The notes under the pieces were generated by a model that made no database searches, had not been told where the DNA came from, and saw nothing but the letters and a program-made list of their open reading frames with translations. This document shows, in pieces, positions 56,079-64,000 of a stretch of DNA of 64,000 nucleotides (positions within the stretch are counted from its first letter, which is position 1; each line of letters starts with the position of its first letter). A program made the translations under genes and the position numbers. Source of the stretch: Macrolepiota albuminosa (lineage: Eukaryota > Basidiomycota > Agaricomycetes > Agaricales > Agaricaceae); contig JAMWFC010000028.1 of the NCBI GenBank assembly GCA_027475525.1, forward strand, positions 856,831 through 920,830, given 5' to 3'.

Positions 56079-58862
56079 GATGCTGAAAAGCTCACCAGTT
56101 CTACTAGACATCATAAAAAATTTGGCATGTGCTGTCTACAAGGCCAAATTGATTTGCCCAGACTTGCAGATGCACCCCCAGAACTGATTGACCTACTCCA
56201 AGGCCAGCACCCCCTTTCTGATGCTTTCAAAGCATCTATCTGTCAGTACAATGCTGCTTTTGCATTTACATCTCTGGGAGTAAAGATTGACCATGCAATT
56301 ACCAATGCTCCAGGCCCATACAGCTTTAGGATTAATGGAGAGCTCCATCATCTGACAGGTGCTTTGCTTCCAACTGAAGGCAATCATCCTGTATATGCAC
56401 AACTCTACTTCTATGATCACAATCAACAATTGGCTTTTCGTCAACAGAGCAATCTTAGATTGGATCCACAGATAATGGCCTCTTTGCAAGATATGCTTCA
56501 TAGAGTCAATCCCTTTATTGGCTTATACAAGCATGCAAAGCAGATTATGACAGAAGTATCTGAAGGCCAACCACAAAGGCTTTCTGTTTAACTTAGAGCT
56601 GACTTTGGAGATGGTCGACACTATAACAACCCTAATGAACAGGAAGGAGTTGCTGCAATCATACCAGGAGATGGTTCTGAGGAATGATCAGACCATCGCA
56701 ATATAGTCTTGCATCTGCATAGAGGCCAATTGAAGCGAATCAGCCATCTACACCCCTATTATACTCCTCTGCATTACACTATCATATTTCCAACTGGAGA
56801 ACCTGGATTTCACATCAATATTTAATCTCAATTTGAACTAGCAGAAGAACAAAGAGCCAAAAATGTTAGCCAAACTGCATATTATGCATATAGGCTGCAG
56901 CAGAGAGCTTTGGAAGCTAATGCTGCATTGCTTTGGAGTGGCAGACTGTTTCAGCAATATGTTGTGGATGCATGGGCATCAATAGAACAATCAAAGCTCA
57001 ACTGGGTCAGGCAGAATCAAAAGAAAATTAGGGCTGAAGTCTATCAATAGGTGATTGATGCGGCTACTGGAGATGAAGACTTATGCAGGCAAAGCTGATG
57101 GGTGGTCCTTTCCTCTTCTCATGTTGGAAGTGAATGACATATGCAGCAATTATTCCAGGACTCTATGGCTATTTGCAGGCATTTCCATAAACCAGATCTC
57201 TTCATTACCATGACTGCCAATTCAAAGTGGCCAGAAATTGAAGAGGCTCTGCTAAAAGAACCTATGGTTAATAGAAAGAGGCAAACAGCTTCTGATTGTC
57301 CAGATATTGTTGCCAGAGTATTTGAACTCAAGAAGAATGCTCTTTTGAAGGATATAAAAGATGGTCTGTTTGAAAAATATGTAGCATCTATTCATACCAT
57401 TGAATTTCAAAAAAGAGGACTTCCACATATCCATATCTTGATCTTTTTCCATCACCATGATAAGATCAAAGATGCAGCTCATGTGGACACTATTGTCTCT
57501 GCTCAAATTCCTGATGCGGTAACTCAGCCTCAATTGTATCAAGTATTGGCTTTGCTTGAATTATCAATGCAGTGACTTACCTTTGTTATTAGGTTGTTAC
57601 TATCAATATGGTTCATGGTTCATGTGGAGCAGATTTTCCCAATGCCAAGTGCATGGTGGATGGAAAATGTTCCAAGAGATATCTCAAGGAATTTTAAGAA
57701 GCTACATAGTATGGTGATGATGGCTATCCTCAATATGCCAGACCTAACAATGGCCGCTTTTTTGAAAAGCATGGTCATTGTTATAGTATGGTGATGATGG
57801 CTATCCTCAATATGCCAGACCTAACAATGGCCGCTTTTTTGAAAAGCATGGTCATTGTTATGACAATCGTAATGTTGTCCCATACAATTCATATCTCTCA
57901 GCCAAATTCCAATATCATATCAATGTGGAAGTCTGTGCTTCAGTAGATGCAATCAAATACATTCACAAGTACATCTACAAGGGACATGATAGGACAACTT
58001 TGTAGATTGCTAGGGAGGAGAGGGATGAAATCAAGGAACATTTAGATGCCAGATACATTTCTGCCCCTGAGGCTTGCTGGCACATCTTTGAATTTAATAT
58101 GCATGCTGAATATCCTTCAGTATACAGATTGCCTGTGTACTTGGAAAACCAGCATGAAGTCTATTTCCCAGATGATGAACCGATACAGGTGGTGGCTGCT
58201 AGACCTAATGCGGACAAGACTGCACTCACAGCTTGGTTTGAAACCAATACTAGGTTTCCCAACAATAACACCACTTATCAGAACTTTCCAACCAAGTTTG
58301 TTTATGAGGCATCTAAACAAAGTTGGAAGGAGAGACAGAGAGGTACAGCAATTGGGAGGATGTATTTTGCTTCACCAAGGCAGGGAGAAAGGTTCTATCT
58401 CAGGATGCTCTTGACTGTTGTAACCAATGCAACTTCATGGGCTGATCTCAGGACAGTCAATAGTCATACTCATCCAACTTATCAGGAAGCATGCAAGGCT
58501 CTAGATCTTCTAGAGGATGATGCAGAATGGAGGCAGTGTCTCACTGAAGCTGCTCCAATCCAACTAGGATCAGCTCTGAGACAGCTGTTTTGCACTATTC
58601 TATTCCACTGTACTCCTGCTACTCCTGAGGATTTATGAGATGAATTCAAGCATTCTATCTGTGATGATCTTCAACACAGATTAGAACATACTAGGCAATA
58701 CAGAGACCAAGTCTTTACCAATGAAGACATTTATGACTATGGCCTTTATCTCATCAATGACACCTTGATGAATTTTGGGAAAACTCTGAAAGACTTTCCC
58801 AACATGCCAGAGGCTCAACAGAATTGGAACATAGTTCCAGGTAATTGGCATTTGCATAAAAG
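56079..58862 (+). pseudogene. Helitron Rep region with HUH endonuclease motif
   Basis: CCLQGQIDLPRL...NAAFAFTSLGVKID...FRINGELHHLTGALLP...YAQLYFYD marks the Helitron helicase-like domain (56127-56591). After stops come LHLHRGQLKRISHLHPYYTPLHY and the Rep core MAICRHFHKPDLFITMTANSKWPEI. The two-histidine motif GLPHIHILIF lies near 57420-57450; the partner Tyr region is around IKYIHKYIYKGHD (57955-57990). It nicks and joins single strands in rolling-circle transposition. Stops include TAA, TAG and TGA. A 77-bp duplication at 57707-57860 breaks the frame. Confidence 0.8.
57707..57860 (+). repeat. 77-bp exact tandem duplication 7
   Basis: Units 57707-57783 and 57784-57860 are identical. Removing one unit gives a continuous NGRFFEKHGHCYDNRNVV frame. 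Confidence 0.9.
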
Positions 58863-59962
58863 ATTGACTTGAATACTGATTATTCTTCTAGACAATCGGC
58901 TTTTAGAAGATGAAACTAATTATGATGTTGAGAAGCTCAAGCAAAGAGTGGAGGAGAACAAGGCCAAGTTCAATGTGGAACAACTGGAGACCTTTGATGC
59001 TGTCATGAACTCTGTGAACAACAATTTGGGCAGAATGCTATTCATTCACAGTGCTGGAGGATGTGGCAAAACCTTTGTCTGCAATACTCTGGCTGCTGCT
59101 ATTTGCTCTAATGGAGATGTGGCATTATGTGTAGCATCATCTAAAATTGCTGCTTTATTGTTGGAAGGGGGTAGAACAGCTCATTCAAGATTTAAAATTC
59201 CCATTCCTGCTCTTGACACATCCATTGCCAATATCAAGAGAGGAACCCAGTTATCACAGCTTATACTCTGCACCAAAGTTGTTATTTGGGATGACGTTCC
59301 AATGCAACACAAAAATGCCATTGATTCTGTAGATTGTGGCTTCAGGGACATCTTTGATAACAATATTTTGTTGTTCCAATGCAACACAAAAATGCCATTG
59401 ATTCTGTAGATTGTGGCTTCAGGGACATCTTTGATAACAATATTTTGTTTGGTGGAGTTACTGCAGTTTTTGGAGGGGACTTTAAGCAAACTCTTCCAGT
59501 GGTTCCACATGGACTCAGGCAGCAGATGATTGCTGCTTTACTCAAAAGAGGCTGACTTTGGGATCATATTCAAGTCCAGATTAGATCAGACTGCAGAAAA
59601 TATTGCTCATGCAGCTTGGTTGTTGGATGTTGGTGCAGGGAAAAATCTAGGACCTGGAGAAACAGTCAAACTACCTGAAAGGATGATCTGTGATGACAAT
59701 TCTATTACTGGATTGATTTCTTCCACATATTATGATATTGGTCATTCTCAAAATGATCAGTATTACCTGGACCGGACTATTCTCTCTGGCAAGAACTCTG
59801 ATATAGAGGAGATCAATGCAGAGGTTCTAGAAAGGTATCCAGGAGAAGAAAGGATTTTACAGAGTGCAGATTCTATTCTCTCTGATAACAGGAATCCTGA
59901 TGGCCTTGCATTATATCCTGTGGAATATCTCAACTCTTTGAAAGCCAGTAGTTTGCCTTTGG
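58863..59962 (+). pseudogene. Helitron Pif1-like helicase region
   Basis: A GTAATT..CTAG intron (about 58842-58892) links NIVP to DNRLLEDETNYD. Walker A is SAGGCGKTFVCNTL (about 59050-59090). The Walker B equivalent is VVIWDDVPMQHK, where WDE is usual. GGDFKQTLPVVPHG follows. A 77-bp duplication (59296-59449) breaks the frame between these motifs, and a TGA near 59553 follows. A shifted frame continues with GETVKLPERM and ILSGKNSDIEEINAEVLERY. The conserved C-terminal motifs after SLP are missing. Confidence 0.8.
59296..59449 (+). repeat. 77-bp exact tandem duplication 8
   Basis: Units 59296-59372 and 59373-59449 are identical. Removing one unit puts VVIWDDVPM and GGDFKQTLPVVP into one frame. 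Confidence 0.92.
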
Positions 59963-60597
59963 CTAAACCACATAGAGACATCACAATGGTACATGTCATA
60001 CATTGTATGGGAGCTCGCTTTGTGCCATACCATACATGTCCAGCAGAGTCTGCTACACTAGAGTGGAACAGTGCCCACAGTGCCATAGAATACAGAGCCG
60101 TGAACAGGTCACAATGTGCTGTATGACACAGTCTAGTGGATCGATAAAAGGCAGGCACACACATGCACATGCAGGCCTGGCAGATGCTAGTGGACACTAG
60201 CGGACATCAATGTACATGAGCGGCTGCCAGCAGGCATCAGCCCACAAGTGAAAGCCTCCTACATTGGCAGATGTCATGGCATGAATAAACCCTTCTCGAG
60301 GTTTCCTACTTCCCTCCCCTCTCCCTTCCTCTCTGCAATAACTCAAGGCTGCGTGCCTCCCCTTCCCTCCTTTTCTCACCCCCAACACCAGTGTACGTCT
60401 ACAAAAGGGCCCTGCAGACCTATGCAGGGCTATGCAAGCTACTAGCAGATATCTATACAGACCTATGTTGACTCGCTCAAACCTACACAGGCCCTCCCAG
60501 GCCTGCGCAGGGCACTAGCAGACATCTGCAAAGGCCTATGCAGGTCCACAGGGGCTGGTTGGACCAAAGAAAAAGGCATGTTGTCTTGCCGTCATAT
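59963..60597 (+). other. Non-coding stretch with short degenerate repeats
   Basis: Words of the type CTAGCAGACATCTGCAAAGG, CTAGTGGACACTAGCGGACA and CCTATGCAGG recur loosely (60175-60555), on both sides of a pyrimidine-rich segment (60300-60390). No gene is supported. Confidence 0.45.
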
Positions 60598-60690
60598 GCC
60601 TGTAAGGAGGAATCAAACCCCCAGCCTTGGGCAAGCCTCCAGCAACAGAACACACATTTAACTGTTGCACCACAGGTCCATTACCAATGG
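60598..60690 (-). repeat. tRNA-like sequence (SINE head or tRNA pseudogene) 1
   Basis: The minus strand has an A-box-like TGTGGTGCAACAGTTA and a B-box-like GGGGGTTTGATTCCTCC. CCTGT near the 5' end pairs with ACAGG near the 3' end, and there is a long variable-arm-like segment (GCTTGCCCAAGGC). This is a class II (Leu/Ser-like) cloverleaf outline without a clean anticodon arm. Confidence 0.5.
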
Positions 60691-61151
60691 ATAGAGTCAA
60701 AGATCAGATAACACAATGAATAAACACTCATCTACGTCCCCACAGGTCCCCGTATGGATATTTTGAGGTGGAAAAGGAGTGGCATACCTCCCAAAAGAGT
60801 TTTCATGGCTTGAAAGGAGCGTTGGCATCATCTGCCATCAGCTGGCCATCAGCTGGCATCCATCAGAGTTCATTGGCAGCTGTCAGGACCTGCTGGCATT
60901 TGTTGGAATCTGTCATTATCTGTTGTGCTAGCATCATTAAGTTGATCCATTCAAAATGCTAGAAATTACTGAAGCAGATATGGGTCGGAGGAATTTGTGC
61001 ATGTGATCATTCCAGTGCTCATGATACTAGTCACAGGCAATGGAATAAACAGATGCTCAAAGACGACCAACTCTTGCCACTGCAGAAATCTCTGGAGTTT
61101 TAAACAAATCACATTAATGATGCTAGTGGACGTCAGTGGCCTGCTGCTCTA

Positions 61152-61240
61152 ATATGCACTAGTAAGAGTCGAACCCGCCTCTTGTGCACAATATGAAATA
61201 TCAATTTATCAATATTCCATTGTATCACAGGAGCTTACTT
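61152..61240 (-). repeat. tRNA-like SINE head 2
   Basis: The minus strand shows CTCCTGTGATACAATGGAAT (A-box position), an AATAT..ATATT stem, and GCGGGTTCGACTCTTAC (B box), then CTAGTGCAT. It is the same layout as the heads at 61408-61577 and 61935-62020. Confidence 0.5.
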
Positions 61241-61324
61241 AAAAGTCAGAATGGTGTTTATGCTAGCAGACGTCAGCAGCCTGCTGCTATTATAGTAGTG
61301 CAAAAATGCAGCAGTATAAAAAGA

Positions 61325-61580
61325 CACCATAAAAACCTTACTTTGTTTATCATACTGTGTAGTAAATAACAATCAGTAAAATGCTAGACTCACAAAGTTG
61401 AGTCATGTCTAATGTGCACTAGTGGGAGTCAAACCTGCCTCTTGCGCACAATATGAAATATCAATGTATCAATATTCCATTTGATCTAATGTGCACTAGT
61501 GGGAGTCAAACCTGCCTCTTGCGCACAATATGAAATATCAATGTATCAATATTCCATTTGACCACAGGTGCTTACTAAAA
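61325..61580 (-). repeat. tRNA-like SINE copy 3 (head and tail) with 77-bp duplication
   Basis: The head on the minus strand (from about 61577) carries CACCTGTGGTCAAATGGAAT and GCAGGTTTGACTCCCAC. The tail runs to about 61325 and ends with TGATTGTTATTTACTACACA and AAACAAAGTAAGG. After removing one 77-bp unit (61408-61484 / 61485-61561) the length is about 179 bp, nearly the same as the plus-strand copy at 61935-62105. Confidence 0.6.
61408..61561 (+). repeat. 77-bp exact tandem duplication 9
   Basis: Units 61408-61484 and 61485-61561 are identical and cover the SINE head. Confidence 0.9.
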
Positions 61581-61629
61581 GTCAGTACGGTGTACATGTA
61601 GAGCAAAAATGCACCCGTATACAAACATA

Positions 61630-61730
61630 CCATTAGATGGAGTAGAACCCACTGCTGTACACAATATTGAATATCAACAAACAAATATTCCACTGAACGA
61701 CTGGAACTGGTTGTACAAGTCAGGACAGTG
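61630..61730 (-). repeat. tRNA-like SINE head 4
   Basis: The minus strand reads CAGTCGTTCAGTGGAATATT at the A-box position and CAGTGGGTTCTACTCCATC at the B-box position. It is more diverged. Confidence 0.4.
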
Positions 61731-61934
61731 TTCATATAGTGCACAAACAGACCCATATAAAATTTGAACGAATATTGTTATCAATTTTTACTTGTAGTAA
61801 ATTGACAGAGGGTGGAAAAGGTCTGCTGAAGTAGTATCCTGTACATGGATAAATCCAAGAATTTACCACAACTAGTTCATCTGTATTGAATTGACAATAT
61901 TAGACTGATATTTATTTACATCATAGCAGTAGAC

Positions 61935-62105
61935 AGTAAGCATCCATGGTGTAGTGGAATATTCTCAATTGGTATTCCTTATATCTTGCAGTAGGTGGGT
62001 TCGAATCCTACTAGTGCATTGATATTAAGCTATCTAGAATTTTTGACCTGCTTAGCTAATTGTTATTTACTAAACTGTAAAATAAACAAAGTAAGGTTTG
62101 TCAAG
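61935..62105 (+). repeat. tRNA-like SINE copy 5 (plus strand, head and tail)
   Basis: The head has CCATGGTGTAGTGGAATATT (A box), a GGAATA..TATTCC anticodon-arm-like stem, GTGGG-TTCGAAT-CCTAC as T arm, and GCAT/GTGC end pairing. The tail ends GTTATTTACTAAACTGTAAA and ATAAACAAAGTAAGG, matching the minus-strand copy at 61325-61410. Confidence 0.6.
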
Positions 62106-62615
62106 CAATAAATCAAACTTCTTTTGTAATTTAAACAGGGTCACATGATATCTATTTTCAGAACTTGCTTTGTGTAAAGTTCTCGTCCATTTCTTTAATC
62201 CTCCATCTGCCATGTCTAATCAAGAACTCCACCAATGGGTCATTAATGTGGATGTTTGAGTATTGTACCTTGCTTGCAGAGGAGACCTGCATCAACTCAA
62301 AGGACAGCTGAAGGACCTGGTAAGATGCAAGCACTCCTGCCTACTAGACATGCACTAACAGTTGTCCTGTAGGTTGACATATGGCTAACAATCGGCTAGG
62401 TCCAGTATGACAAGAAACTCCTCCTTGATGCCAGGAGAAGTTTCATCAACAAAGTTATTCTGCTACTCCAGAGCACACTTTCTGACAAGGATATAACCAG
62501 GCAGTTGAAGAATGCTGTGAAGAAATAGTCCCAGAGGAGCGGAAGGGGGGAAGAACAAAGTGGGGGTGAAGAGTGATCTGATCCATTGACCAAGGCTGGT
62601 CTGTCAAGGCACCGG
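62106..62615 (+). other. Unassigned stretch before LTR-Y
   Basis: A short open piece from ATG 62214 (MSNQELHQWVINVDV) and a later one (YDKKLLLDARRSFINKVILL, to about 62527) look coding-like. They cannot be joined by introns of normal size without guessing. No RNA gene seen. Confidence 0.25.
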
Positions 62616-63522
62616 TGATACGACGCTGTACCAGCAGTCAGGGACACAACATGCACCAGAAGTCAAAATAAACATTTAATCATAAGGCTGAAAACTGTAA
62701 GCCTCCTGGTAGCAGTCTCAACAAATTATATCTTCAAAAACACCCCAATAAATACACAGACAGTACAGAACAAAGGGCAGGGACCAGCTCAAGCTATCCA
62801 CTCAACAATAGTCCAACCACTGTAATGGGGAGGGGAAGCATGGGAGCTGGCAGAAGTGACGAAATGGGATCAATTTGTGATGATCTAGATCAAGATCAGA
62901 TCTGACAATGCCCGATTTGACATGACTGAAAGGGAAAAGGAAAAGAAGCATGGAGGGATGTCAAAAGAAGCATGGAATGCAGGGAAGTGCTAAAAGGGGA
63001 AAGAAGGATCTATGAATGGGATTGTGCTAAATGGAGCTGAAGCAAATGGGGAAGTGGCAATCAGAGACATCTAGAGGAATGGTGGAACAAGAAGTTGAAT
63101 GGTGGAACTGGTGGCACCGAAACATGCCTCCCAAAAGGGAAATTGGACTATCAAATATGTTCTGGAGGCTGGGGAGTTGACAACAAAAGAGTCATGTGTA
63201 GATAGTGGTCTGTGCACCAGAAAAACAGTATAAATAGCCCAAGTTTAGTAGAGAATAGACAGGCAATTGATAGGCAAAGGCTCAGTGGTTCCCAGGGAGT
63301 GAACAGAGTTTATTGAGCACCTCTTCTTGGAAGTCTATTGGAAAACAAAGGCTCGGTAGTTCCCAGGGAGTGAACTGCTTAGGCTGGAGTTGACTGAGAA
63401 CCTTCTACTGCCCACCAGAGTATTTGATATTCTGAGAAGCACCCAATACACCAAGTTTATCATCAAGCAACAGTGTGGATTAGAGGGAACTTTCTGAGTT
63501 ACCAATAAGCCCCAGAACTACA
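62616..63522 (+). repeat. LTR-Y copy 2
   Basis: Starts TGATACGACGCTGTACCAGC and matches 18644-19620 along its length, with shared TATA box CAGTATAAATAGCCC (about 63226-63240) and leader AGAGAATAGACAGGCAATTG. The leader word AAAGGCTCGGTAGTTCCCAG is partly repeated near 63345. It could be the 5' LTR of an element continuing beyond the right edge. Confidence 0.65.
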
Positions 63523-63592
63523 GTAATACTTGCCCCCAAGTACTACACTGGCATGAGAAGACTGGATAGGTCATAGGCCAGCAGCAGGAGAT

Positions 63593-63925
63593 TTGTCTAG
63601 TCCATTACCAATTCTAAAGAAGAGAAAACAACTGAGTCCTCTGGCAGCAGGAGTTTCATCTGGTCCATCACCAACCTCCAAGAAGCAAAAACGGTTGAGT
63701 TACATTGGTAACTGTCCACCTTCTAGTAACCATCTGATATTGGAGGAGCAGGAGGACAAGGATGAGGATGAGGATAAAGAGGAAGAGGAAGAACAAGAGG
63801 GCAGAATACCAAAGGGGAAAATTACCAGAGAGATGCTGTTGAGCAGGTATCTGAGGACAGCACCTCGTTGCAAGGGTCAGCACATCAGCCTCCCTTGCCA
63901 ATATTGCACAAGTAAGCAGCTATAG
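63593..63925 (+). CDS. Possible ORF downstream of LTR-Y, basic/acidic, unknown
   Basis: An open frame without an ATG at its start (begins TTG). It contains a near-duplicated unit (SSPLPILKKRKQLS and SSGPSPTSKKQKRLS), each with a basic cluster like a nuclear localisation signal. An acidic run (EEQEDKDEDEDKEEEEEQEG), then KITREMLLSRYLRTAPRC and a CXXC pair (CQYC) follow. It might be the start of a gag-like protein of the element headed by LTR-Y. Confidence that it is expressed is low. Confidence 0.3.
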   Translation: MSSPLPILKKRKQLSPLAAGVSSGPSPTSKKQKRLSYIGNCPPSSNHLILEEQEDKDEDEDKEEEEEQEGRIPKGKITREMLLSRYLRTAPRCKGQHISLPCQYCTSKQL

Positions 63926-64000
63926 TGTGTCAGGACAAAGGGCAGCACCGCATGCAATCCCTGCTGGCTCATTTGCAAATGAACATGCAGCCTGACGATT
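63926..64000. other. Right edge, no feature
   Basis: The remaining bases show nothing that can be supported. Confidence 0.3.

Larger units (their letters stand above)
54890..59962 (+). mobile_element. Degenerate Helitron (Rep/helicase element)
   Basis: Coding order is a Ser/Gly-repeat N-terminus, the Helitron-helicase-like domain, a Rep with HUH motif, then a Pif1-like helicase. No terminal TC 5' end or hairpin-CTRR 3' end could be placed with confidence. Similarity to the helicase stops near 59962 (SSLPLAK), so the 3' part is lost or replaced. Confidence 0.75.

Noticed and set aside
61935..62020. Functional tRNA gene
   Set aside because: A and B boxes are present, but the acceptor stem pairs over only about four bases and the anticodon arm loop is too long. 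Similar sequences are repeated nearby, so a SINE head fits better.
60598..62105. CRISPR-like array
   Set aside because: Repeats are tRNA-like, irregularly spaced and in both orientations. The host is a eukaryote and no cas genes are present.
62214..62527. Small spliced gene starting MSNQELHQWVINVDV
   Set aside because: Joining the open pieces needs introns of implausible size or position, and no homologous domain is visible.

Overview
The window looks like a chromosome segment of a filamentous basidiomycete, probably an agaricomycete. The evidence is genes with short introns of about 45-115 nt (GT..AG), an intron-containing nuclear tRNA-Asp, and Ty3/Gypsy chromoviruses, a Tc1-like element and a Helitron typical of such genomes. 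Only about the first 6 kb is ordinary gene space: a gag remnant, tRNA-Asp(GTC), a DJ-1/PfpI-family protein (minus strand, one intron) and a six-exon D-xylulose kinase (minus strand). The xylulokinase exon model closes exactly in frame (2454 nt, 817 codons plus stop).

From about 6.3 kb to the right edge the window is a graveyard of nested mobile elements. Three AT-rich hairpin MITE-like repeats (6.3-7.1 kb) are followed by a decayed minus-strand Gypsy element, called A (about 8.06-27.06 kb). A is interrupted by two copies of a 1042-bp LTR-like repeat (LTR-X) and by a full-length plus-strand chromovirus, Gypsy-1 (12053-23931), which has 5-bp target duplications GTACG. Gypsy-1 is itself interrupted by another LTR-like repeat (LTR-Y, 18644-19620). 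Next comes a second chromovirus family, Gypsy-2: copy C is LTR to LTR (27058-38753), copy D is a 5'-truncated plus copy (38754-43729), and copy E is a minus copy (46432 to about 51600). Between D and E lies the 3' end of a Gypsy-1 relative (43730-46430), whose LTR carries a solo Gypsy-1 LTR with ATACT target duplications. A degenerate Tc1-like DD34E transposon (51604-53210), a degenerate Helitron with a satellite block beside it (54.4-60.0 kb), a cluster of tRNA-like SINE heads (60.6-62.1 kb) and a second LTR-Y (62.6-63.5 kb) complete the window.

Two accessory genes stand out. Gypsy-2 elements carry a third ORF (about 770 codons) downstream of the integrase/chromodomain in the env position. 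It is seen in copies C and D and, more diverged, in A. I recognise no domain in it. A conserved pyrimidine tract and a small palindrome sit just before its start codon. Gypsy-1 elements carry a gene on the opposite strand between integrase and 3' LTR, with a Cys-rich motif and a coiled coil. Gypsy-1 also has two tandem retropepsin-like domains. Nearly all the retroelement ORFs are broken, mostly by TGA codons consistent with CpG-to-TpG decay.

A technical point matters for every gene call to the right of 16 kb. At nine unrelated places a segment is tandemly duplicated with a period of exactly 77 bp. In several cases deleting one unit restores the reading frame. This looks like unmerged contig overlaps of a k=77 assembly rather than biology, and should be checked before any of these elements is called naturally frameshifted.
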